From CBDDEC01 sp965226785 (GTDB taxonomy: Bacteria; Chloroflexota; Dehalococcoidia; UBA2979), in the NCBI GenBank assembly GCA_965226785.1, contig CBDDEC010000004.1, positions 1,240,001 through 1,304,000 on the forward strand: 64,000 bases of DNA. The letters are read 5' to 3'. The notes below the pieces were generated by a model. It was given only the letters and a program-made list of their open reading frames with translations, did not search any database and was not told the DNA's origin. Position numbers and translations under genes: made by a program. Below are positions 1 through 12,504 of the stretch, piece by piece. Positions within the stretch are counted from its first letter, which is position 1, and each line of letters starts with the position of its first letter.

Positions 1-2
1 TG

Positions 3-302
3 GCAGCCGAGCACGAGGTAGTGCGCGATCGTGAAGCTGAGTTCTCGTCGTCCGGCGTCGAGCCCGCCGCGCTAGCCGAGGCGGCTCGGGAGTTGTCCGG
101 GCGTGTGCAGGCGGCGCTCAGCTCGCTGCCTCCCGAAGCGCTTGACGCTGCGCGGAGCCCGGATCCGACACTCTGGGGCACGGGCACAGCCCGCCCGATC
201 ACGGTGCGGCAGCTACTCGCGTTGTCGAGCGGTCACGCGTACACGCATCTCGGCCATCTCGAGATCACAAGGGATCTCGCCATCACGGCCAAAGCGCGCT
301 GA
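3..302 (+). CDS. DinB-like family protein, 5'-truncated
   Basis: The C-terminal part of a DinB/YfiT-like four-helix protein is visible; the frame stays open to the left edge of the window, so the true start lies outside. A GTG at 21 would give 93 residues, but the preceding codons (AAEHE) read naturally as part of the same protein. The end carries the family-like pattern H-A-Y-T-H-L-G-H-L-E-I-T-R-D, which in DinB proteins contributes a metal-binding His. Such proteins are metal-dependent small-molecule transferases or of unknown role. The next gene starts 78 bases downstream on the same strand. The family call rests on this short tail. Confidence 0.6.
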   Translation, partial: AAEHEVVRDREAEFSSSGVEPAALAEAARELSGRVQAALSSLPPEALDAARSPDPTLWGTGTARPITVRQLLALSSGHAYTHLGHLEITRDLAITAKAR

Positions 303-364
303 AGACGCGCGCTCAGGCTCGTGAACCAATCGCCGCGACCGATTCGTGAGCGCTGAGTAGTCGC

Positions 365-370
365 TATCAT
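365..370 (+). promoter_or_regulatory. Possible -10 element (TATCAT) of the kinase-cyclase gene
   Basis: TATCAT ends 10 bases before the ATG at 381 and no Shine-Dalgarno sequence lies between them. This would give a very short leader or a leaderless transcript. No convincing -35 is seen. Confidence 0.3.
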
Positions 371-380
371 CACGTTCGCC

Positions 381-4715
<4,335 letters not shown>

Positions 4716-4716
<1 letters not shown>

Positions 4717-6039
4717 TGGACGCGCCACAGGTTCAGTACGCGCGCACGAGCGACGGCGTGAACATCGCATACGCAGAGATCGGCGCCGGGCCGGCGCTCA
4801 TCTACCCCACACGCCTTGTCGGCTTTCAGCAGCAACTGGAGCTGCCAGAAACGTCACGCTGGCTAGCGCGCTTAGCTGAATCGAATCGGCTCATCCTCTT
4901 CGACTTCCGAGGGTTCGGACTGTCGGACCGGGTTGTGGAGGCGGTCTCTCACGACAAGATGCTGAAAGACTTGGACGCCGTGCTGCAGGCTGTTCAGCCG
5001 GACAGGTTCAGTCTCTTCGCCGCCGATCTCGTGCTCGCCACCGATCGCGATCCGGTTCGCCGCGACTCGGCCTGACGGGCTCGACCGGCTGGTGATGTGG
5101 ATTCCGGGTGCGAGAACACCACGGCCCGGTGAAAGCGCTGACTACGACTACTTCGTGCGAGCCGTTGAGGGCGCCCGCGATGCACCTCAGCAGGAACTCG
5201 AAGCGATGATGGTGAGACAGTTCCGCGCCTTCGGGATCCCGGAGGATTGGAAAGCTGCCGCCGATCTCGACACCGGTGTCCGTGTCTGGCAGTCGGACGT
5301 CGAACTGATCGTCAGCGGATACGACTACTCGACCGATCCGCCGTCGATCGAGGCGAGGACGCTCGTCCTTCACCGGCCACGGCTTGCGTTGGTGCCCGAC
5401 GCGGTGGTGCGGGAGGTTGCCGCCGGTATCCCGAACTCCCGCCTGGTTCTGTTCGACGGCGAGAATCAATACCCATGGTTCGGCGACGCGGACGAGATAG
5501 CGGACGCCGTCGAAGGCTTCCTGGGAGAGGCGGCGGAGTCCGCCGATGCAGCGTCTGCGTCAGGCTTCCAGACCATCCTCTTCACCGACCTCGAAGCGAG
5601 CACGCCGCTGACCCAGCGCCTCGGCGACGAGGGTGCACAAGAGATCCTCCGCGGCCACAACGCCACGGTCCGGGGAGCCCTCGACGAACACGGTGGCCGT
5701 GAGGTGAAGCACACTGGCGACGGCATCATGGCCTCGTTCCCGTCGGCGGTCGCGGCGGTAACCGCTGCGCTCCAGATCCAGCAGGGGCTCGCGGGTGGCG
5801 AGGTGCGCGTGCGAGTCGGGCTCAAGGCCGGGGAGCCCATCGCCGAGGACGATGACCTGTTCGGCCTGAGTGTGATCAAGGCGGCCCGCATCGTCGACCG
5901 CGCGGAGCCGGGGCAAGTGCTGGTCAGCAACGTGGTCATGGAGCTGTGCGAGGGCAAGACGTTTGAGTTCACCTCGCTGGGGGCGGTGAGCCTGAGGGGG
6001 TTCGACGAGACGGTGACGTTGTTCGAGGTGACGGCGTGA
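4716..6039 (+). pseudogene. Alpha/beta-hydrolase - adenylate cyclase fusion, frameshifted
   Basis: The start ATG overlaps the stop of the kinase-cyclase gene by one base, suggesting translational coupling. Residues 1 to about 105 are the N-terminal half of an alpha/beta-hydrolase (FDFRGFGLSDR). The frame then shifts near 5028-5035: the old frame stops at 5075, while the +1 frame continues the hydrolase as PIAIRFAATRPDGLDRLV and runs on to a class III cyclase domain (TILFTDLEASTPLTQRLGD, VKHTGDGIMASF, VRVGLKAGEP). This architecture occurs in Chloroflexi and Actinobacteria, where the hydrolase part probably senses a small ligand. With one base removed it would encode about 440 residues. It may be a real mutation or an indel error. 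Confidence 0.8.
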
Positions 6040-6171
6040 GTCTCAACCTCCATCGGAGTCGCGATGAGGATGAGCCGACCGGACAGGGCCGTGTCCTCCG
6101 GACTGGCCCAGTGTGGCGTCGCGGCCCAGGTCAGCTTCGTGATCCTGCTCACCGCCCGAGAGGGGCACCCC

Positions 6172-6858
6172 ATGGCGAAAGTTAGCTTGCAGCAGATCAG
6201 CGGAGTCTGCGCCATTCTCACAGTCACTGTAGTGATCGTCGGTTTCGCCTTGTTTGCATCCACGGATGTATCCGACACCGCGCCCACGGTCGAAGTACTG
6301 CCCGCGGTCGACGACGATCGGGCGATTGTCGCGACTGCCACCTGGTTGATTATCTTCGCGACGATTCTCCTGTTGGGGACCGTGCCGGGTCTCTTCCGGG
6401 TCTTGCACCACGCAGGCGAGATCATGTGGATTGCGGTCCTTGCCTCCGTTATCGGAGGTGTGTTCCTGACCCTCTCGACTGTCATCGAATTGGCGGTCAT
6501 TTACGAGCTCGCTCCGGCTTACGTGGAAGCTAGTCCCGATGCCCGAGCCGACCTGCTGGTCCTGGGCGACACCCTGTTCTCAATCACTCAATGGTCTCGG
6601 GCTCTGGGAGACACGATCTTTACTGGCATCGGGAGGCTCTTGTTCTCCTTGGCCATCCTTCACACTGGTTTTGCGCCGAAGTGGATTGGGTGGCTCGGTC
6701 TGATCGGCGCCGTGGGCCACTGGTTTGCCCTACTAGCCCCAGCGTCAGAAGTCTTTGAACTGGTCTGGTTTGTCGGCGAGATCGCGTTTTTCCTGTGGTT
6801 GATCGCTCTCGGAGTGGTTCTGCTGCGGAAGTCCGAACTTCCAGCAGCGACAGCCTGA
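6172..6858 (+). CDS. DUF4386 family membrane protein
   Basis: The 228-residue protein has about six hydrophobic helices (for example TVTVVIVGFALFA, LIIFATILLLG, AVLASVIGGVFL, IGWLGLIGAVGHW, LWLIALGVVLLR), matching the layout of the DUF4386 family, an integral membrane family of unknown function. An upstream in-frame ATG at 6064 exists, but the ATG at 6172 is preceded by GAGAGGGG at a 7-base spacing and begins directly before the first helix, so it is preferred. It lies between cyclase genes and cyclase remnants, which gives no clear functional link. Confidence 0.75.
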   Translation: MAKVSLQQISGVCAILTVTVVIVGFALFASTDVSDTAPTVEVLPAVDDDRAIVATATWLIIFATILLLGTVPGLFRVLHHAGEIMWIAVLASVIGGVFLTLSTVIELAVIYELAPAYVEASPDARADLLVLGDTLFSITQWSRALGDTIFTGIGRLLFSLAILHTGFAPKWIGWLGLIGAVGHWFALLAPASEVFELVWFVGEIAFFLWLIALGVVLLRKSELPAATA

Positions 6859-6869
6859 GAGGCGACTGT

Positions 6870-6986
6870 CTCGCGACGGGCATCGGGGACTGGGGCAAGC
6901 CGGGTCAGGTGCTTGTATCGAACGCCGTGCGCGAGCTGTCAGGCATTCGATTCGAGTTCACCTCGGTCGGTCAGGCGGACCTTCGC
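6870..6986 (+). pseudogene. Adenylate cyclase C-terminal remnant 1
   Basis: A short stretch reads GKPGQVLVSNAVREL...FEFTSVGQADLR, which parallels the end of the intact cyclase domain at 5905-6010 (AEPGQVLVSNVVMEL...FEFTSLGAVSLR). Only the last third of the domain is present and no catalytic core lies upstream. It starts a few bases after the stop of the DUF4386 gene. It is read as a decayed duplicate rather than a functional gene. Confidence 0.6.
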
Positions 6987-7104
6987 ACCACCGCCCTCCG
7001 GCGATGTCATCGAGGTCGGGCTTTCCTTCCGCCTGGCCCGTGTCCAATGACGACCTGCACGCGTCTCGGTCGTGATCGTTAAGCGCCTGGAGTCAGAGGC
7101 GGAG

Positions 7105-7222
7105 ACGGACGGCATGCTCGTCTCAGACGTGGTGCGGCAGGGCGATGGCGGGCAAGGACTTCGAGTTCGAGGATCGCGGCGAGGTCGAGTTGCAGGGCTT
7201 CGACCAGCCGGTTCGGGCTTAG
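7105..7222 (+). pseudogene. Adenylate cyclase C-terminal remnant 2 (internally frameshifted)
   Basis: DGMLVSDVVRQ is encoded in one frame (from about 7105), and MAGKDFEFEDRGEVELQGF in another (7145-7222, ending in TAG). Together they form the usual end of a class III cyclase domain (VLVSDVVRxLxxGKxFEFxDRGEVELKGF). The sequence differs from remnant 1, so at least two cyclase copies have decayed here. Confidence 0.6.
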
Positions 7223-7273
7223 GCCGTTCGATGGACTGGCGGATCGCCTCAGCTCAAATTCCGCGGGCCTGAC

Positions 7274-7296
7274 CGAGTCCTCCCTCGACGGACTCG
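7274..7296. terminator. Hairpin downstream of the cyclase remnants
   Basis: CGAGTCC (7274-7280) pairs perfectly with GGACTCG (7290-7296) across a 9-base loop. No T-tract follows, so a role as an intrinsic terminator is only possible. Confidence 0.3.
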
Positions 7297-7436
7297 GGCG
7301 CGTGCCTTCGATGCGAGCCGCGTAAACGACACCACCTCATCCTGACGCGCGGGCTCGGGCCAGTGCCCAGCGCGTTTCAGCATGTCCACTCAGTCACAGA
7401 TCGATCTAGCTATCATCTCGTCTCGTGTCGCATCAC

Positions 7437-7570
7437 CAAAGTTGAAAAATTGGGCGGGCGATCTGACGCTGATCCCGCCGCCTATCGAACAAGAGGGGTG
7501 GGGTCACGGCCGCACCTCACGGTCTCCCCAGACCCAATACAAACGGGAGGGAGCCCACACGGTCGCCTTC
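7437..7570. repeat. Degenerate dispersed repeat, copy 1
   Basis: Starts with CACCAAAGTTGAAAAATTGGG and ends with GACCCAATACAAAC followed by CACGGTCGCCTTC. The copy at 10840-10926 has the same order of blocks, with an exact 13-base match at the end (7558-7570 versus 10914-10926) and a shared GACCCAA 27-29 bases earlier. Confidence 0.4.
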
Positions 7571-7688
7571 GCAGACGCAGATCCGGGGGCGTCGCATTAC
7601 GCCGTTTTGTGGTGTGGGCTCTGTGCCCTGACCGCCGTCGGCGGAGTCGTTCCGGGCGCGGACAGCGCAGAGGGATGATACTAGGAGC

Positions 7689-8795
7689 ATGCATGCCGAG
7701 CCGCGCTACTGGTGGCACTGGTGGGCTGTGAACGTGCGGTGGTGGTGGCGCGACATCCGCGTGCTGGTTCGCGAGACGATTCGCGAGTTCGGCGCCGACC
7801 AGTGCCCTCAACTCGCCGCCGGTATCTCCTACTACGTGCTGTTCTCGATCTTTCCGCTCGCATTGCTGTTCCTCGCGATCAGCGGTCTCGCACTGGCGAA
7901 CGAGAGCCTGCGCGAAGACCTGGCGAACAATCTATTCGACCTGCTTCCGCTCTCCGAGGGGGAGGGCCGCGAGGACCTGGAGAGCGCCATCAGCGGTCTC
8001 ACCACCGGCATCTCGATTGTGGGGCTGGTCAGCCTCGTCGGCCTCATGTGGTCCGCCTCGGGCATGATGGGCGCGCTGCGGCGAGCGCTCAACCAAGCAT
8101 GGGACACGGACTACAAGCGTCCGTTCCTGCACGGCAAGCTACTGGATTTCGTGATGGTGCTGAGCCTGGGCATCCTCATGGGCCTGTCGGTCGGCGCGAC
8201 GATCTTCCTCCAGGTTGCACGTCGTGTGAGTGATGACCTCTCGGACGCGCTTGGGCCCCTGGGCTCCGGCGCCACGCTCAGCCTGGAAGTGGTTGCGGTG
8301 CTCGTACCGCTGCTGCTCACCTTCGTCACGTTCATGGTCCTGTTCAAGTTCGTTCCCAGCGTGAAGACCAGGTTCCGCTCGATCTGGCCCGGCGCGCTGC
8401 TGGCGGCCGTGCTGTTTGAAGCGGTGAAAAATGGCTTCGCTTTCTACCTGCAGAACTTCGGTAACTACGACGCTGTATACGGATCCCTCGGTACCGTCGT
8501 CGCCTTCCTCCTCTTCGTCTTCGTCAGCGCGAACATCATGCTCCTGGGAGCAGAGATGGCGGCCGAATGGCCACGCGTCATTCACGGGTACTACGACAAG
8601 GTGCCAGAGAGCGACGTGCGGACGCCTGAAAGCGCCGAGCCGCGCGAATCGTTCTGGCGTCGCTTGCAGGCAGCGTTGAGGGGGCTGTTCCGCGGTGACG
8701 AGCGAGCCCCAGAGCACATCGAGAACACAGCCGGCTGGGAGGTGCGCCAGCAGCGCAAGGCCGACGAAATCGCCGAGCGAACCAGCCCGAGGTGA
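7689..8795 (+). CDS. YihY/virulence factor BrkB family membrane protein
   Basis: The 368-residue integral membrane protein has about six helices and the conserved family start of the core (CPQLAAGISYYVLFSIFPLALLFLAI), the mid-region MGALRRALNQAWD, and the C-terminal GTVVAFLLFVFVSANIMLLGAE. The family (once called RNase BN) has an unsettled function, possibly transport or envelope related. The N-terminus is rich in Trp and Arg. The soluble C-terminal tail of about 70 residues is charged. The ATG at 7689 is very close to AGGAG (7683-7687), so a GTG at 7728 cannot be excluded. Confidence 0.9.
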   Translation: MHAEPRYWWHWWAVNVRWWWRDIRVLVRETIREFGADQCPQLAAGISYYVLFSIFPLALLFLAISGLALANESLREDLANNLFDLLPLSEGEGREDLESAISGLTTGISIVGLVSLVGLMWSASGMMGALRRALNQAWDTDYKRPFLHGKLLDFVMVLSLGILMGLSVGATIFLQVARRVSDDLSDALGPLGSGATLSLEVVAVLVPLLLTFVTFMVLFKFVPSVKTRFRSIWPGALLAAVLFEAVKNGFAFYLQNFGNYDAVYGSLGTVVAFLLFVFVSANIMLLGAEMAAEWPRVIHGYYDKVPESDVRTPESAEPRESFWRRLQAALRGLFRGDERAPEHIENTAGWEVRQQRKADEIAERTSPR

Positions 8796-8825
8796 GCCTC
8801 GACAGGGCTGCCTCGCGCCGCCGGG

Positions 8826-10326
8826 TCACTCTGGCGGGTCAGATGCGACCGACAAGTGCATCTCTCCCCCACCTCCAAGCGCGGCGCCGACCTGGAGCGC
8901 GGCGACCTGCAGGTAGTACGTGACGCCGGGCTCGACCGGGGCGACGACTTCTGAGGTCAAGGGTCCTGCGTCGTCGTTGCCTGCATCGTCGTTGCCTGCG
9001 TCGTCGTTGCCTGCGTCGTCGTTGCCTGCGTCGTCGTTGCCTGCGTCGTCGTTGCCTGCGTCGTCGTTGCCTGCGTCGTCGTTGCCTGCGTCGTCGTTGC
9101 CTGCGTCGTCGTTGCCTGCGTCGTCGTTGCACGCGACCTCGGTCAGTTCGGTGCCATCGGCGATCCAGACGGAGAGCACTGTGTCGTAGTCGCTTCCGGC
9201 GGTCGTCACCCGAATCTGTCCAGCGCGCTCTGACGAGAACCGGTACCAGACCGTCGCGCCCACTCCGAAGAAAGCACAGCTCGGCCGGGGATCGCCGCTG
9301 GGGGCGAAACTCGTGTCGGCCACGGTGTCGAAAGGCAGCGACGTGATCACTTCGGCGGAGTCTACCGCTACGTTCCCCGGGAGCCCGCCGTCGGCCGGAG
9401 CGACCGAGAGGTGCAGCTCGCCGCCGGTCGAATGGCCGCCAATCTGCAGGTAGTACCTCACGCCAGCTGTGACCGAAGCGACGACTGCGGAGGTCAAACG
9501 CTCTGCGTCATCGTTGCAGACTACCTCGGTCAGTTCACCGCCGTCGTCGGTCCAGACTGACAGTACCGTGTCGTAGTTGCTGCCACTCGTCGTCGCGCGG
9601 ATCAAACTATCAAGCTCTGGTGTGAACTCGTACCAGACCACCCCGTTTAGCCCGAAGAACGCACAGCTCGATCGGTGTTGTGCACTCGGCGCCAGGCTCG
9701 TGTCCGAGACCTCGAAGAAGGGCAACCCGGCGATCGTCTCCGCTGTGGCGGGCCCTGTGTTTGCGGGAATCTCCCCTTCGATCCGATCAACCGCGAGCCG
9801 CAGCTCTCCTCCAGGCCCGATCGCAGCGACCTGCAGGTAGTACGTGACGCCGGGCTCGACGCGAGCGATGACCGCAGACGTGAGGAGTTCCGAGTCGTCG
9901 TTACACGAGCGTTCGACGAGTTCGGCGCCCTCGAGGACCCAGACCGAGAGGACGGTGTCGAAGTCACTGCCTTCCGTGGTTGCGAGGAGATGTCCCTCGA
10001 ACTGTGGCGTGACCCGGTACCACACCGCCGCGGTCAGCCCGAAGAACCCGCAGCTCGGCCCTCCGTCGGGCGCCTGGCTCGTGTCCGCCTCGGTGACAAA
10101 GGGCAGCTCGCTAATCTCCTGCGCTGTTTCCGGGGCAATATTCGCGACCGGCGATGGCCCCTCGCCGCCGCTATTCGGCGTCGCACTTGGAGTCGGCGTG
10201 GACGTGATGGCGGCAGTCGGAGTGGAGGTACTAGTGGCAACGTCGTTGGCCGTGTTGCCTCCCCCCGCTACACGCGACCATAAGCACGCCCAGCACGAAC
10301 GCGGCAGTTGCACTTCGGACCGGCAC
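8826..10326 (-). CDS. Lipoprotein with three PPC-like beta-sandwich repeats and an expanded NDDAG tract (frameshifted)
   Basis: Three domains of about 125 residues share the pattern SCxFFGxxxxVWYxxxP ... GSDYDTVLSVW ... CNDD ... LTSxVxAxVxxGxxYYLQV, resembling bacterial pre-peptidase C-terminal (PPC) domains found on secreted proteins. In the third domain CNDDAG is expanded to 11 copies of NDDAG. The long frame starts without a proper signal, but the neighbouring frame from GTG at 10326 gives a clear lipoprotein signal ending LGVLMVAC. The frames join if the six-C run at 10261-10266 had five bases; the product would then be 499 residues. A Thr/Pro/Ser-rich spacer follows the lipobox. Expected location is the outer face of the membrane; the binding role is unknown. 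Confidence 0.75.
8964..9130. repeat. 15-bp coding tandem repeat, about 11 copies
   Basis: The unit CCTGCGTCGTCGTTG is repeated nearly perfectly (one G-to-A variant in the second unit). On the minus strand each unit encodes N-D-D-A-G. The repeat keeps the reading frame, and the two sister domains of the same protein have a single CNDD at the same place, so it expanded from one ancestral unit. Confidence 0.95.
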
Positions 10327-10388
10327 ACTAGAGCCTTCCAGGCAATGACCATGAGATTACACGTAGCATAGCGGCCCGGGAAAGCCCC

Positions 10389-10751
10389 TTGAACGGGGTG
10401 GGGCGCTCGCATTTGACGAGGCTCTTTGGAGACCGGGGAAGTCAGGTACTCGTAATGTTGCTCGAAGCCCTCGACTGGGATGATGCGCGCGATCTAGAGC
10501 CGCTGCTCGGAGAGATCGAAGCGCACCCCAGCGGAGTCCGCGCACACTTGAGCGAAGGCGAAACTGGGATCCTTGAACTCATCGCCACGGGCGCGACGAA
10601 CGCGGAGATCGCCAAGAGACTCGGTATCAGCCCGAACACGGTCGCTCATCACGTGAAAGGCATACTGGCTAAGACGAAGACGACGAACAGGGCGGCAGCA
10701 GTGTCCTATGGCGTCACGCGCGGGGTCATCGATACAGCGTCGCTAAACTGA
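10389..10751 (+). CDS. Small LuxR-type HTH protein
   Basis: The 120-residue frame (TTG start; ATG at 10455 is an alternative) ends in a full LuxR-type helix-turn-helix: LSEGETGILELIATGATNAEIAKRLGISPNTVAHHVKGILAKT. No receiver or sensor domain precedes it; the first 50 residues (RLFGDRGSQVL...) show no family I recognise. It may be a stand-alone DNA-binding regulator or the surviving end of a larger LuxR/ATPase regulator whose front has been lost. It is divergent from the PPC lipoprotein gene, with 62 bases between the starts, so it could regulate that gene. No strong Shine-Dalgarno is seen. Confidence 0.6.
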   Translation: MNGVGRSHLTRLFGDRGSQVLVMLLEALDWDDARDLEPLLGEIEAHPSGVRAHLSEGETGILELIATGATNAEIAKRLGISPNTVAHHVKGILAKTKTTNRAAAVSYGVTRGVIDTASLN

Positions 10752-10839
10752 AGGACTCCGGTCAGTCGCGGCTGGAGGATACAGCGAAGGCGAGTGGCCA
10801 CGCGACAGCTGCTCCTCGGCTCGGGGCTCGTGACGCCGT

Positions 10840-10926
10840 GCACCAATTGTGAAATGGGTTCCCGCAATATTTTCGGGACCCCCGGACCCAACAAAAACAG
10901 GCACCCCCACCCTCACGGTCGCCTTC
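10840..10926. repeat. Degenerate dispersed repeat, copy 2, with hairpin
   Basis: It parallels 7437-7570: CACCAATTGTGAAATGGG at the front, GACCCAACAAAAAC in the middle, CACGGTCGCCTTC at the end. It contains the hairpin at 10856-10881. Confidence 0.4.
10856..10881. other. Hairpin in the LuxR-tRNA intergenic region
   Basis: GGGTTCCCG pairs with CGGGACCC (one bulged T) around the AT-rich loop CAATATTTT. It lies 105 bases after the stop of the LuxR-type gene and could stop transcription, although there is no T-run. Confidence 0.35.
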
Positions 10927-10998
10927 TGACTAGCAGCGATTCCAGCCTCGCACTATTGCCCTTATGTACCTGGCGGATTGTGCTGAGAGGTGTGGTGG

Positions 10999-11130
10999 GG
11001 CTGGAATGCCGGCTGGAATGCCGGCTGGAATGCCGGCTGGAATGCCGGCTGGAATGCCGGCTGGAATGCCGGCTGGAATGCCGGCTGGAATGCCGGCTGG
11101 AATGCCGGCTGGAATGCCGGCTGGAATGCC
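10999..11130. repeat. 12-bp intergenic tandem repeat, 11 perfect copies
   Basis: GGCTGGAATGCC is repeated exactly 11 times. Each junction makes the palindrome GCCGGC, and each unit can fold GGC on GCC. All three plus-strand frames stay open, giving GMPA, WNAG or CRLE repeats, but none of these frames has a supported start and codon pattern, so it is treated as non-coding. Flanking sequence includes palindrome CGGGGCTAGCCCCG at 11169-11182. Confidence 0.9.
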
Positions 11131-11264
11131 GGCGGGGTCGCCTCCTCTCGTGACCCTTTGCCAGCCGACGGGGCTAGCCCCGGATTCTTAGCGGGAGCCG
11201 ACTCGCTGGCTCCACTGGCCTGTCTCTACTTCCCTTACCGCCTAGCGGATAGCGATGTGTCCGT

Positions 11265-11286
11265 GCGCGCGCCTGTCGGCGCGCGT
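11265..11286. other. Strong GC hairpin downstream of tRNA-Phe
   Basis: CGCGCGCC (11266-11273) pairs with GGCGCGCG (11278-11285) around a TGTC tetraloop, with a G-T pair extending it. It lies about 205 bases beyond the 3' end of the minus-strand tRNA and might end its transcript. Confidence 0.3.
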
Positions 11287-11491
11287 TCGCCCCCATGCTG
11301 GCTGGCTGGCTTCGTGGTGCGAGATCTTGCGGCGTTCGGGACGATTTACTCCAGGTTGAAGTACGAGCGCAGGTGGTGATGATGCCCGTTCGGCGAATCC
11401 AGATCCGGGCACTCAGCGCGCAGAAGGCTACATAGAAGGCTACAAATCGCCTCGTAGCGGGGGCGTTGCCACACAAAACCCGCATGAATAG

Positions 11492-11567
11492 TGGTGCTGA
11501 GGGCCAGAATCGAACTGGCGACACCGCGATTTTCAGTCGCGTGCTCTACCGACTGAGCTACCTCAGC
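11492..11567 (-). tRNA. tRNA-Phe (GAA)
   Basis: Complete 76-base cloverleaf: acceptor GCTGAGG pairs with CCTCAGC, anticodon loop CTGAAAA on a CGCGA/TCGCG stem, T arm GCCAG-TTCGATT-CTGGC. CCA is encoded. Downstream, the 11-base AGAAGGCTACA occurs twice within about 25 bases (around 11420-11445), of unknown meaning. Confidence 0.97.
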
Positions 11568-11655
11568 GCCTTCGAGAGGATAGCGAAGGGGCTGCATAGC
11601 GGCCACGGCTCGCGGCCGCCAGATCGGGGCTACGTCCGCCGCGGCGACCTCTTGC

Positions 11656-11661
11656 TACGCT
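11656..11661 (+). promoter_or_regulatory. Putative -10 (TACGCT) for a leaderless SGNH hydrolase transcript
   Basis: TACGCT ends exactly 6 bases before the ATG at 11668 and no Shine-Dalgarno fits. The same 6-7 base geometry occurs before 28551 and 63335. No clear -35 is seen. Confidence 0.4.
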
Positions 11662-11667
11662 CGATCG

Positions 11668-12498
11668 ATGAGCCCTGCGCGGTCGCTCTGGCTGCTGGCG
11701 GTCGCTGCCCTCCTGACCGTTGCTTGTGGCGGCGAAGGCGGCGTGTCCGCGACGCCGGAGGGCACTCCGACGCCCGCCGCTCCCACCTCGACGCCGGCGA
11801 CCGATCGCGATGGGCCGTTCCGCATCCTCGCGCTGGGCGACTCATACACGATCGGCGAACGCGTGCCGCGTGCGGAGAGCTGGCCGCTGCAGCTGCGCGC
11901 GGTGCTGCGCGCCGATGGCGTCGATGTCGACGAGCCGCTGGTCATGGCCCGCACGGGGTGGACCACCGACGATCTCATCCGCGCGACCGAGGCCTCCACG
12001 CTGCCGGAAGGGCCGTACGACCTCGTTACGTTGCTGATTGGCGTCAACAACGAGTTCCAGGGCTGGCTCGTCGAGGACTTCCGGCCGGAGCTCGCGCTCC
12101 TGATGGCCCGTGCGCTGGCGTTCGCCGGCGGTCAGACCGAGCGGGTGATCGTGATCTCGATCCCGGACTATGGCGTTACGCCCGCCCTGGTCGGGCTCAG
12201 CGCCGAGGTCATCGGAGCGTCCATCGATCGTTACAACGCGGTCGTAGAGGAGGAGGCGCAGCGCTTCGGCCTCGAGTACGTCGACATCACCGAGATCTCG
12301 CGCGAGGCGGCTGATGACCTGAGCCTGATCGCGCCGGACAACCTGCATCCGTCGGGCGCGATGTATGCCCGTTGGGTGGAGTTGTTGGCTCCGATCGTCG
12401 GCGAGCGCTTCGCAAGCCTCGGCGCGCTCTCTGGCGGGTGGAGCGCCTCGCAGCTCACGCACTACGAGAACGAGGTGGCTCTGCGTCGCCATCCCTAG
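11668..12498 (+). CDS. SGNH/GDSL-family hydrolase lipoprotein
   Basis: The 276-residue protein starts with a lipoprotein signal (hydrophobic LWLLAVAALLTVAC, lipobox Cys20) and a Thr/Pro-rich spacer, so it should be anchored outside the membrane. The SGNH esterase blocks follow: block I ILALGDSYTIG (Ser nucleophile), block III LLIGVNNEF, and block V PDNLHPSG, with the catalytic Asp and His. Substrate is unknown; acyl esters or acetylated glycans are typical. It is monocistronic between the tRNA and a convergent epoxide hydrolase gene, with only 6 bases between the two 3' ends. Confidence 0.9.
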   Translation: MSPARSLWLLAVAALLTVACGGEGGVSATPEGTPTPAAPTSTPATDRDGPFRILALGDSYTIGERVPRAESWPLQLRAVLRADGVDVDEPLVMARTGWTTDDLIRATEASTLPEGPYDLVTLLIGVNNEFQGWLVEDFRPELALLMARALAFAGGQTERVIVISIPDYGVTPALVGLSAEVIGASIDRYNAVVEEEAQRFGLEYVDITEISREAADDLSLIAPDNLHPSGAMYARWVELLAPIVGERFASLGALSGGWSASQLTHYENEVALRRHP

Positions 12499-12504
12499 CG
12501 GAGT

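Larger units (their letters stand above)
7223..7688. other. 466-bp stretch without a convincing gene
   Basis: Short open frames here show no recognisable family and overlap each other. The stretch holds a 7-bp hairpin at 7274-7296, a more AT-rich patch around 7378-7460, and one copy of a degenerate repeat (7437-7570) that recurs at 10840-10926. Confidence 0.5.

Noticed and set aside
5025..5075. TGA at 5073-5075 as a possible second selenocysteine codon
   Set aside because: The hydrolase homology continues in another frame, not past this TGA, so it is a frameshift. No fitting hairpin was seen.
8964..9130. CRISPR-like repeat in the lipoprotein gene
   Set aside because: Tandem 15-bp units without spacers, in frame with a protein repeat.
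10999..11130. CRISPR array or plasmid iterons
   Set aside because: Units are 12 bp and directly adjacent without spacers, so it is not a CRISPR array; no Rep gene or other origin feature is nearby.
11466..12314. Open frame of 282 codons covering the tRNA-Phe and the SGNH hydrolase
   Set aside because: Its first part (EGQNRTGDTAIFSRVLYRLSYLS) is the well-known false translation of an antisense tRNA, and the rest is an off-frame shadow of the SGNH gene.
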